Source: Alphaproteobacteria bacterium (GTDB lineage Bacteria > Pseudomonadota > Alphaproteobacteria > Rhodobacterales > Rhodobacteraceae). Taken from it: DNA of 6,754 nt. The notes under the pieces are model-generated. The model was given only the letters and a program-made list of their open reading frames with translations. It searched no databases and was not told the DNA's origin. Position numbers and translations under genes: made by a program. The stretch spans positions 1 through 6,754 of the forward strand of contig JAURMY010000302.1 in the NCBI GenBank assembly GCA_030830465.1, in the 5' to 3' direction. Shown piece by piece: positions 1 to 4,961 of this stretch. The first letter of the stretch is position 1, and every line of letters begins with the position of its first letter.

Positions 1-318
1 CAGAATCTCGCCCTCGGCCATCACATCGCCCGCGGGACGGTCCAACATGCCTTTGACATTGCCGCCGACGGAAAAATATTTTCCCTCGGCGCGCAGCAGA
101 ATGGCGTTTACATCCGGGTCGTCCATCAGGTCCGGCCAGATGGTTTTCAACTCGACATGGAACCGGTGGTCGATCGCATTGCGCGCCTCTGGGCGGTTCA
201 GACTGACGGTGGCCAGCCGGTTTGCAACGGTGATTTTCAGGCGCTGATAGTGGGCATAATCGGTCAACTCGGTCTCCAATATTCCGGCATCACGGGGACG
301 ATAGTTTGGTAAGACCAT
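1..318 (-). CDS. Enoyl-CoA hydratase/isomerase (crotonase) family protein, 5' part only
   Basis: The minus strand reads open from the window edge to an ATG at 318 (106 codons). It shows the crotonase N-terminus: a beta-strand followed by LNRPEARNAI, then the oxyanion-hole and CoA-binding segment FSVGGNVKGM (Asn where Asp is more usual). This family hydrates or isomerises enoyl-CoA thioesters in the cytosol; the part with the catalytic Glu positions is outside the window, so the exact reaction is unknown. The true start is probably not the ATG at 318. The in-frame TTG at 267-265 has GGAG six bases upstream (277-274) and begins LTDYAHYQRLKI. A promoter and operator (298-327) overlap the ATG, which would put the ATG upstream of the transcript start. 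Even the shorter form is clearly a crotonase. It diverges from the acyl-CoA dehydrogenase operon and probably shares its control. Family call is firm; start and function are less so. Confidence 0.85.
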   Translation of the reverse strand, partial: MVLPNYRPRDAGILETELTDYAHYQRLKITVANRLATVSLNRPEARNAIDHRFHVELKTIWPDLMDDPDVNAILLRAEGKYFSVGGNVKGMLDRPAGDVMAEGEIL

Positions 319-327
319 TTACGTCAA
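298..327 (-). promoter_or_regulatory. Probable sigma70-type promoter for the leftward crotonase gene
   Basis: On the minus strand, TTGACG (327-322) serves as -35 and TATCGT (303-298, 4 of 6 matches to consensus) as -10, with an 18-bp spacer. Transcription would begin near 291, upstream of the TTG start at 267 but downstream of the ATG at 318. The spacer contains the palindrome TGGTCTTACCA. The prediction comes from hexamer matches only. Confidence 0.45.
305..319. promoter_or_regulatory. Operator copy 1, TGGTNNNACCA palindrome
   Basis: Positions 307-317 read TGGTAAGACCA, a TGGT/ACCA inverted repeat with a 3-base centre. Aligned over 15 bases (305-319) it matches operator copy 2 at 11 positions. 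It sits between the -35 and -10 of the leftward promoter, where a bound repressor would block RNA polymerase. The pattern resembles the TNGTNNNACNA consensus of FadR-subfamily GntR regulators; a TetR protein cannot be excluded. Confidence 0.5.
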
Positions 328-353
328 TGAAGAAAACTGGGATCAGTTCCCTC

Positions 354-383
354 TTGACGGACAAATGGTCGGACCATTAAGTT
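354..383 (+). promoter_or_regulatory. Probable sigma70-type promoter for the acyl-CoA dehydrogenase operon
   Basis: TTGACG (354-359) is a good -35. A weak -10 follows as TAAGTT (378-383, 18-bp spacer) or TTAAGT (377-382, 17-bp spacer). It lies about 25 bp upstream of the ATG at 408, so the leader would be short. The spacer contains operator copy 2. The same -35 hexamer and operator placement on the opposite strand strengthens both predictions. Confidence 0.45.
364..378. promoter_or_regulatory. Operator copy 2, perfect 15-bp palindrome AATGGTC-G-GACCATT
   Basis: This is a perfect inverted repeat with 7-base arms around one central base. Its core, TGGTCGGACCA (366-376), has the same TGGTNNNACCA form as copy 1, centred 59 bp away. 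It covers the spacer of the rightward promoter. Two matching sites, one per divergent promoter, indicate a shared regulator of both units. The core matches the classical FadR-type GntR operator form; no GntR gene is in the window, and the only regulator seen is the TetR protein encoded at 2896-3603. Confidence 0.6.
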
Positions 384-407
384 CTGCCAAAATCCAAAGG
401 ACACCCG

Positions 408-1562
408 ATGCTGAACACACGCCTTGAATCCGAAGACCTGTCACTGTACCGCGACACGATACGCCGCTTTGCGGAAAACGAAGTCGCGCCTTTTGCCGCC
501 GAAATCGACGAGGCCGATATCGTGCCGCCCGATCTGGTCACCAAGTTCGGCGATATGGGGCTGATCCAGATTTACGTGCCGGAATCCTATGGCGGACCGG
601 GCGGCACCATGACCCAGGCCTGCATCGCGAAAGAGGAAATCGCCCGCGTGTCGTTCTCGGCCTCGCATCTGGTCGGGTCCTGCTCGATCTCCCTCGTCCT
701 GCCGATGTTGCACTACGGCACACAGGCACAGCGCGACCGGTATTTGCCCGAAGCCGCCGATGGACGGGTCATCGCCTCGATCGCCATCACCGAGCCCCAT
801 ACCGGTTCGGACGTATCGGGCATCAAGACCACGGCCCGGCCCGATGGAAAAGGCAATTTCGTGGTGAACGGGCAGAAAACCTATATCACCAACTCGAATC
901 TGGCGAAATATGTCCTGCTGTTTGCCCGTACGTCTGAGGGCAAAGGCCGGGACGGCATCACCTCGTTTCTGGTGCCGACCGAAACGCCCGGTTTTGTGCG
1001 GGGTGCGCCCGCCAACAAGATGGGGCTGCGCGGCATCAAGTGCCTTGATCTTTACTTTGACAATATGGTGATCCCGGAAAGCTGCATCATCGGCGAGCTC
1101 GACAAAGGGTTCAAGAACGCGATGGGGGTGCTGAACCTCAACCGTCCGACAGTTGCGGCCTCGGCCATCGGGCTGGCGCAGGGGGCGTTCGAGGCGGCGC
1201 TGAACTATGCCAAGGAACGCCAGCAATTCGGCCAGTCGATCTCGAATTTCCAGGCGATCCAGTTCAAACTGGCCGATATGGCCATCGAAATCGAAGCGGC
1301 GCGGTCGCTTTTGTATGAAACCTGCAAGATCGGCGAAATGGGCGACAGCAAGCGGCTGGCCACAATGGCGTCGATGGTCAAAACCTTTGCCAGCGACATG
1401 GCGATGCGGGTGACAACCGAAGCGGTGCAGATTTTCGGCGGGGCCGGTTATCTGCGCGACCATCCGGTTGAACGGATGATGCGCGATGCCAAGATCACCC
1501 AGATTTACGAAGGCACCAATGAAATCCAGCGCCTGATTATCGCGCGAAATTTGCTGTCTTGA
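408..1562 (+). CDS. Acyl-CoA dehydrogenase, FAD-dependent
   Basis: A 384-residue protein, the usual length for short/medium-chain-type acyl-CoA dehydrogenases. It oxidises an acyl-CoA to the 2-enoyl-CoA with FAD, passing electrons to ETF. The N-terminal helical domain spans about 8-118. The middle beta domain carries [11 protein letters not shown] (125-135) for flavin and substrate contacts. The C-terminal helical domain contains ERQQFGQ (270-276) and the family signature from Gln341 to Asp360. [10 protein letters not shown] follows, with the catalytic base expected at Glu368, as in mammalian MCAD and SCAD. No active-site residue is missing. This Glu position argues against cyclohex-1-ene-carboxyl-CoA-forming types that use Asp elsewhere. 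The ATG at 408 is preceded by AAAGGA. It is the first gene of an operon with a crotonase (49-bp gap) and a MaoC hydratase, so it probably feeds an enoyl-CoA to one of them. The substrate cannot be told from sequence alone. Confidence 0.95.
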   Translation: MLNTRLESEDLSLYRDTIRRFAENEVAPFAAEIDEADIVPPDLVTKFGDMGLIQIYVPESYGGPGGTMTQACIAKEEIARVSFSASHLVGSCSISLVLPMLHYGTQAQRDRYLPEAADGRVIASIAITEPHTGSDVSGIKTTARPDGKGNFVVNGQKTYITNSNLAKYVLLFARTSEGKGRDGITSFLVPTETPGFVRGAPANKMGLRGIKCLDLYFDNMVIPESCIIGELDKGFKNAMGVLNLNRPTVAASAIGLAQGAFEAALNYAKERQQFGQSISNFQAIQFKLADMAIEIEAARSLLYETCKIGEMGDSKRLATMASMVKTFASDMAMRVTTEAVQIFGGAGYLRDHPVERMMRDAKITQIYEGTNEIQRLIIARNLLS

Positions 1563-1611
1563 CCTTGGCGGCGGCTGTCTGTTCGATTGGGGCCAGTCAG
1601 AGGAGCGTTAT

Positions 1612-2346
1612 ATGACCGACACGCTGGTCGTTGAGATTGCCAAAGGCGTGGCCTTGTTGCGCCTGAACCGGCCCGGGGCGATGAACGCCCTGTCGCGCGA
1701 ACTGCGGCTGGCGCTGGTCGAGACGCTGGCCAAGGTTGACGCCGACCCTTCGGTGCGGGTGGTGATCCTGACCGGCACCGGGCGGGCGTTTTGTGCCGGG
1801 CTGGATGTCAAGGAACTGCGGGCCTCGGGCAGCAACGTGACCGAGAACATCGAAGGCGGTGATCTGGGCGGGGCGATTACAGCGATGAAAAAGCCGGTGA
1901 TCGCGGCGGTCAACGGGCTGGCAGTGACCGGCGGGTTTGAAATCGCGCTGGCCTGTGACATTCTGCTGGCCGCGGAAAGTGCCTATTTCGCGGATACCCA
2001 TGTCCGGATCGGGCTGTTGCCGGGCTGGGGTCTGTCGCAAAGGTTAAGCCGGACAATCGGCCTGTCGCGGGCCAAGGAAATCTCCCTGACCGCCCGCAAG
2101 GTCAGCGCGGATGAGGCGGCGGCGCTGGGGTTTGTCAGTCGGGTTGTCCCCGACGCCGACCTGATGGCGGCCGCGATGGATCTGGCGAACGCCATCGCCG
2201 GGTTTGAGGCGCGCAACAGCCAGGCCGTCAAGGCCCTGATGGATAAGGGTTTTGCCAAACCGTTTGACGAGGCTTTGAAACTGGAGGTCGAAATGTCCCG
2301 AGATTTCAACAGCAGCGTCGTCCTGACCGAAGGGAAAGCCAAATGA
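1612..2346 (+). CDS. Enoyl-CoA hydratase/isomerase (crotonase) family protein with a non-canonical active site
   Basis: A 244-residue cytosolic crotonase-fold protein. LNRPGAMNALS (18-28) and the oxyanion-hole segment FCAGLDVKEL (60-69) are typical, as is NGLAVTGGFEIALACD (101-116), in which Glu110 matches the first catalytic Glu of rat enoyl-CoA hydratase (Glu144). In the segment ADTHVRIGLLPGWG (127-140) the second catalytic Glu (rat Glu164) is replaced by His130. This DTHVRIGLLPGWG type is, from memory, common among bacterial proteins annotated as enoyl-CoA hydratases, so it is a subfamily trait rather than damage. The reaction could be hydration, isomerisation or another oxyanion-stabilised step. 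The ATG at 1612 has a strong AGGAG 9 bp upstream. The gene lies 49 bp after the acyl-CoA dehydrogenase and overlaps the MaoC gene by ATGA, indicating co-transcription and translational coupling. Confidence 0.92.
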   Translation: MTDTLVVEIAKGVALLRLNRPGAMNALSRELRLALVETLAKVDADPSVRVVILTGTGRAFCAGLDVKELRASGSNVTENIEGGDLGGAITAMKKPVIAAVNGLAVTGGFEIALACDILLAAESAYFADTHVRIGLLPGWGLSQRLSRTIGLSRAKEISLTARKVSADEAAALGFVSRVVPDADLMAAAMDLANAIAGFEARNSQAVKALMDKGFAKPFDEALKLEVEMSRDFNSSVVLTEGKAK

Positions 2347-2804
2347 GCGACGCGACCGACTGGTTTGAGGATCAGGTCATCGGGCGCAAGGGCCTGTCGC
2401 CGACCCGCACCGTGACCGAACACGATATCCTGACCTTTGCCGGCGTCACCGGCGACATGGCGGAACTGCACACCAGCGAGGCCCATGCCGCGCAATCGGA
2501 ATTCGGCGGGCGCATCGCGCATGGCATGCTGAACCTGTCGCTGGCCCACGGCCTTGTGGTGCGGGCCGGGCGGCTGGTGACCAGCGGCATCGCCCTGCTG
2601 GGTTGGAGCGATATCCGTTTTCTCGGCCCGGTCAAGATCGGCGATACGGTCCAGGCGGAATGGGAAACCATCGGATTGCGCGACAGCAAATCCCGCCCCA
2701 AGGAAGGCATCGTGCGCGACCGGATCACCCTCAGAAACCAGAACGGCGATGTGGTGATGACCGGCGAGGTTGCCGAACTGGTGCGGAAACGCCCGCCCGC
2801 GTGA
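2343..2804 (+). CDS. MaoC-like (R)-specific hydratase, single hot-dog domain
   Basis: A 153-residue protein of the MaoC / hydratase-2 hot-dog family, which hydrates 2-enoyl-CoA to (R)-3-hydroxyacyl-CoA. The motif region FAGVTGDMAELH (32-43) leads into FGGRIAHGML (54-63). The catalytic pair would be Asp38 and His43, with the usual four-residue spacing. The Asn-Pro normally found between them (D-x-N-P-x-H) is Ala40-Glu41 here, a change within the active-site loop. The protein has one hot-dog domain and would act as a dimer. Its ATG overlaps the crotonase stop (ATGA), with AAGGGAAAG upstream as ribosome binding site. Having both a crotonase and a MaoC hydratase in one operon suggests two hydration steps of different stereochemistry or substrate, or that one of them is not a hydratase. 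Confidence 0.88.
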   Translation: MSDATDWFEDQVIGRKGLSPTRTVTEHDILTFAGVTGDMAELHTSEAHAAQSEFGGRIAHGMLNLSLAHGLVVRAGRLVTSGIALLGWSDIRFLGPVKIGDTVQAEWETIGLRDSKSRPKEGIVRDRITLRNQNGDVVMTGEVAELVRKRPPA

Positions 2805-2829
2805 CTAGCGCGGCCGCGGGCATTGCGGC

Positions 2830-2882
2830 TTGACAGTGGACTTCGCGCGGGCTTCGTGCCAAACCCCTCGGTCAGAAACCGA
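2830..2882 (+). promoter_or_regulatory. Possible tetR promoter and operator-like inverted repeat
   Basis: The 91-bp gap before the TetR gene holds a perfect -35 hexamer TTGACA (2830-2835) with no good -10 at the right distance. It also holds a 15-bp inverted repeat TCGGT-N5-ACCGA (2868-2882) ending 13 bp before the ATG at 2896. The repeat is well placed for autorepression but has only 5-base arms. Read-through from the upstream operon is equally possible. Confidence 0.3.
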
Positions 2883-2895
2883 ATGGAATTTTGCG

Positions 2896-3603
2896 ATGGC
2901 CCCTAAACCCCGCCCCCGATTGGCCGCCCGCCGTTTGCCGCGCGACCAGCGCATTGCGGTCATCATGGAAGCCGCCCGCGTTGTTCTGCGCGAAAAGGGG
3001 TCCGAGCAGTTTTTGACCTCGGACGTGGCCGAAAGATGCGGCGTGTCCGAAGGTACGATTTACAAATATTTCCCGACCAAGCGCGACCTGTTGATCCAGG
3101 TTGCCGAAGCCTGGTTCGATGAATTTCTGGCCGAGGATTATTCCTCGCGCTCCAAAGGCCCGATCCGTGACCGGATGTACCAGGCGGTCTGGTGGGGCAT
3201 GTCGATCATTCGCCGCGAACCGGCCCTGACGCGGTTTGTGCTGATGGAACTCAGGTCGGATCCGAATTACCGGTCCTTGCGGATCTATCAACAGAACCGC
3301 GAGATCGTCAGCCGGGTCATGCAGGTGATTGAGGATGGCCGCACCGAGGGCAGTTTGCGCGATGACGTGCCGCGCCGGGTGGTGCGGGATATGATCTTTG
3401 GCGCGATTGAACATCAGACCTGGGCGTATCTGCGCGGCGAGGGCGACTTTTCGGTGGACGAGTCCGCCGAAGGGATCACCGACATCATGTGCCGGGGCCT
3501 GTCGGTCGCCCATGCGCCTGCCGATACCGGGCTTGAGGCCGCGTTGGCCCGGCTGGAGCGTGTCACCGCGCAACTGGCGAAACAGGTGGACAAGGCGGAT
3601 TAG
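2896..3603 (+). CDS. TetR/AcrR-family transcriptional regulator
   Basis: A 235-residue protein from the ATG at 2896. It has a basic N-terminus (KPRPRLAARRLPR), then a TetR DNA-binding domain. The helix-turn-helix lies at about 39-58, with TSDVAERCGVSEGTIYKYFPTKRDLL being the classic TetR pattern. The rest is a helical ligand-binding and dimerisation domain, ending in a leucine-rich helix (about 215-232) that may form a coiled coil. An in-frame TTG at 2830 would add 22 residues. It is disfavoured because it has no ribosome binding site and coincides with a TTGACA promoter hexamer, whereas the ATG has GGA 8 bp upstream. TetR proteins in such islands usually bind an acyl- or aryl-CoA and derepress nearby catabolic genes. 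Likely targets are itself, the upstream operon or the rightward reductase operon; which one is not shown by sequence. Confidence 0.9.
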   Translation: MAPKPRPRLAARRLPRDQRIAVIMEAARVVLREKGSEQFLTSDVAERCGVSEGTIYKYFPTKRDLLIQVAEAWFDEFLAEDYSSRSKGPIRDRMYQAVWWGMSIIRREPALTRFVLMELRSDPNYRSLRIYQQNREIVSRVMQVIEDGRTEGSLRDDVPRRVVRDMIFGAIEHQTWAYLRGEGDFSVDESAEGITDIMCRGLSVAHAPADTGLEAALARLERVTAQLAKQVDKAD

Positions 3604-4748
3604 GCGGGCGGAATAACCCCGGCCGCTGCCAGTTCCGCAATCTTGGCCGACGCAAGACCCCAATCCTTCAAGACCGCATGCGTGGTTGCGTTTGCATCCG
3701 GGACCGGACCACGGATCGCGCCCGGGGTGCGGGAAAAACGCGGCGCCGGATTGGGTTCGGTCACACCGTCATGGTGCCGAAACATGCTGCGCTCGACCGC
3801 CATCGGGTGGGTCAGGCTTTCGTCCATATCCAGAACCGGCGACACACAGGCATCGGTGGCCTGAAACCGCGCCGCCCAGTCATCGCGGTCGCGTTTTCGG
3901 ATTTCCGCCGCGAAAATGCCGGCAAGTTCCGGCCATTTTGCCCGGTCATTCTGTTTTGGCAAACGGGCCGGATCCAGCCCCAGACCAGTGACGAATTCCA
4001 GATAGAACCGCCTTTCAACCGCGCCAACCGCCAGGTATTTGCCGTCGCGGCATTCATAAGTCCGGTAATAGGGTGATCCCCCATCCACCGCGTTACTACC
4101 ACGTTCAAGGCTCCAGAATCCGGCCTGACGGAAGCCCAGATGCATTGTCATCAGGCTGGCAACCCCGTCGACCATCGCCGCATCAATCACCTGCCCCTGC
4201 CCCGAGGTCCGCGCCTCGACCAAAGCCGCAAGCAGGCCCATCGCCAGATACATCGCGCCACCGCCGAAATCGCCGATCAGGTTCAGGGGCACCGCCGGGG
4301 CACCGCCTGTCTCGCCAATCGCTGCCAAGGCACCCGTCATGGCGATATAGTTGATGTCATGCCCGGCGCGATCCTTCAAAGGTCCGGTCTGGCCCCAGCC
4401 GGTCATCCGCCCAAAGACCAGTTTCGGGTTCAGAGCTTGGCAGATGTCCGGCCCCAGCCCCAAACGTTCCATCACACCGGGACGAAACCCTTCGATCAAC
4501 AGGTCAGCAGCTGTGATCAGGGTTTTGACGGTTTCCACGCCTTCGGGCGATTTCAGATCGACCGCCACCGCCTGTTTGCCGCGATTAAGCAGATCAAATC
4601 GGGTTTCGACGTCAAACCCCAGATCGGCCGCCGCCATCCGCTGTACCGACACGACCTGCGCCCCCATATCGGCCAGCAACATGCCGCAAAACGGCGCCGG
4701 GCCGATCCCCGACATTTCGACAACCCGAACACCCGCAAGCGGCCCCAT
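3600..4748 (-). CDS. Alpha-methylacyl-CoA racemase-like protein, class III CoA-transferase (CaiB/BaiF) superfamily
   Basis: A 382-residue protein, close to the length of bacterial alpha-methylacyl-CoA racemases, which interconvert (2R)- and (2S)-methylacyl-CoA by proton transfer at C2. Hallmarks are an N-terminal Rossmann-like segment (VRVVEMSGIGPAPFCGMLLADMGA), RMTGWGQTGPL (114-124), GHDINY (129-134) and GDFGGG (159-164). His130, Asp160 and Glu245 match the spacing of the catalytic His126, Asp156 and Glu241 of Mycobacterium tuberculosis MCR exactly (30 and 85 residues apart). This favours a racemase over a true CoA-transferase, though the superfamily is often misassigned. The ATG has AAGGAAA upstream. 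The gene is transcribed away from the benzoyl-CoA-reductase-like pair and converges on the TetR gene, with stop codons overlapping. It would supply the correct C2 epimer of a branched intermediate to an acyl-CoA dehydrogenase. Confidence 0.88.
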   Translation of the reverse strand: MGPLAGVRVVEMSGIGPAPFCGMLLADMGAQVVSVQRMAAADLGFDVETRFDLLNRGKQAVAVDLKSPEGVETVKTLITAADLLIEGFRPGVMERLGLGPDICQALNPKLVFGRMTGWGQTGPLKDRAGHDINYIAMTGALAAIGETGGAPAVPLNLIGDFGGGAMYLAMGLLAALVEARTSGQGQVIDAAMVDGVASLMTMHLGFRQAGFWSLERGSNAVDGGSPYYRTYECRDGKYLAVGAVERRFYLEFVTGLGLDPARLPKQNDRAKWPELAGIFAAEIRKRDRDDWAARFQATDACVSPVLDMDESLTHPMAVERSMFRHHDGVTEPNPAPRFSRTPGAIRGPVPDANATTHAVLKDWGLASAKIAELAAAGVIPPA

Positions 4749-4884
4749 CGGCGTTTCCTTTTCGCTTGTGACTTAGTATCACTCTGATTACTCCGCCATC
4801 TGGCATGGAAACGGCGCAGTATTTCCTTTTAAGCTAAGGCTAAATACCCTGTGTCACAAGATAGTAATGTTAGCGTACAATTTA

Positions 4885-4913
4885 TTGACTTGGGCCTTTG
4901 GTGAGTTTAACTT
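4885..4913 (+). promoter_or_regulatory. Candidate sigma70-type promoter for the reductase-like operon
   Basis: TTGACT (5 of 6 matches) and TAACTT (3 of 6, with the conserved second A and last T) are 17 bp apart. The predicted transcript start near 4920 gives a leader of about 40 bases that includes GGAG at 4951-4954. The weak -10 would fit an activator-dependent or regulated promoter. Confidence 0.35.
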
Positions 4914-4950
4914 ACTTACAGGATAGACCGCTGAGTCCTGACCGGAATTT

Positions 4951-4954
4951 GGAG
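4951..4954 (+). promoter_or_regulatory. Ribosome binding site fixing the TTG start of the subunit C-like gene
   Basis: GGAG seven bases before the TTG at 4962. With the in-frame stop at 4932-4934 it leaves TTG as the only well-supported start. Confidence 0.6.
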
Positions 4955-4961
4955 CGCACCG

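Larger units (their letters stand above)
4749..4961. promoter_or_regulatory. Divergent AT-rich intergenic control region between racemase and reductase genes
   Basis: A 213-bp spacer, visibly richer in A+T than the flanking genes, separates two divergent start codons and must hold both promoters. Rightward, TTGACT (4885-4890) with a 17-bp spacer to TAACTT (4908-4913) is the best sigma70 candidate, about 50 bp before the TTG start. Leftward, no pair is convincing. An 8-base inverted pair, CTTGTGAC (4765-4772) and GTCACAAG (4853-4860), brackets much of the region, and TGTG-T-CACA lies at 4850-4858. No clear FNR-type box (TTGAT-N4-ATCAA) is seen, and no copy of the TGGTNNNACCA operator. Confidence 0.45.

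Noticed and set aside
441..1463. 340-codon open frame on the minus strand, antisense to the acyl-CoA dehydrogenase
   Set aside because: The plus-strand frame has every acyl-CoA dehydrogenase signature. The antisense frame is His/Arg/Gly-rich with no recognisable domain, which is typical of a GC-rich shadow.
2809..2818. 10-bp palindrome CGCGGCCGCG after the MaoC stop as a terminator
   Set aside because: It has no loop and no T-tract. It is simply a GC-rich self-complementary stretch containing an 8-base restriction site.
2830..2895. TTG-initiated 22-residue N-terminal extension of the TetR protein
   Set aside because: There is no ribosome binding site, the TTG is part of a TTGACA hexamer, and the ATG at 2896 gives a normal TetR N-terminus.
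4767..4783. CRP/FNR-type site (TGTGA...TCAC)
   Set aside because: The half-sites are one base too far apart for the TGTGA-N6-TCACA consensus and the arms match over only four bases.
4140..4787. 215-codon plus-strand open frame across the racemase region
   Set aside because: It is a shadow of the minus-strand racemase, which has a full catalytic triad. The composition is His/Arg/Pro-rich, there is no domain, and it runs out over the racemase start.
4801..4817. Sigma54-like promoter (TGGCAT with GG-N10-GC spacing)
   Set aside because: The -12 part reads CGGC instead of TTGC. Only the GG/GC spacing fits, which is easily met by chance, and the site is about 145 bp from the start codon.
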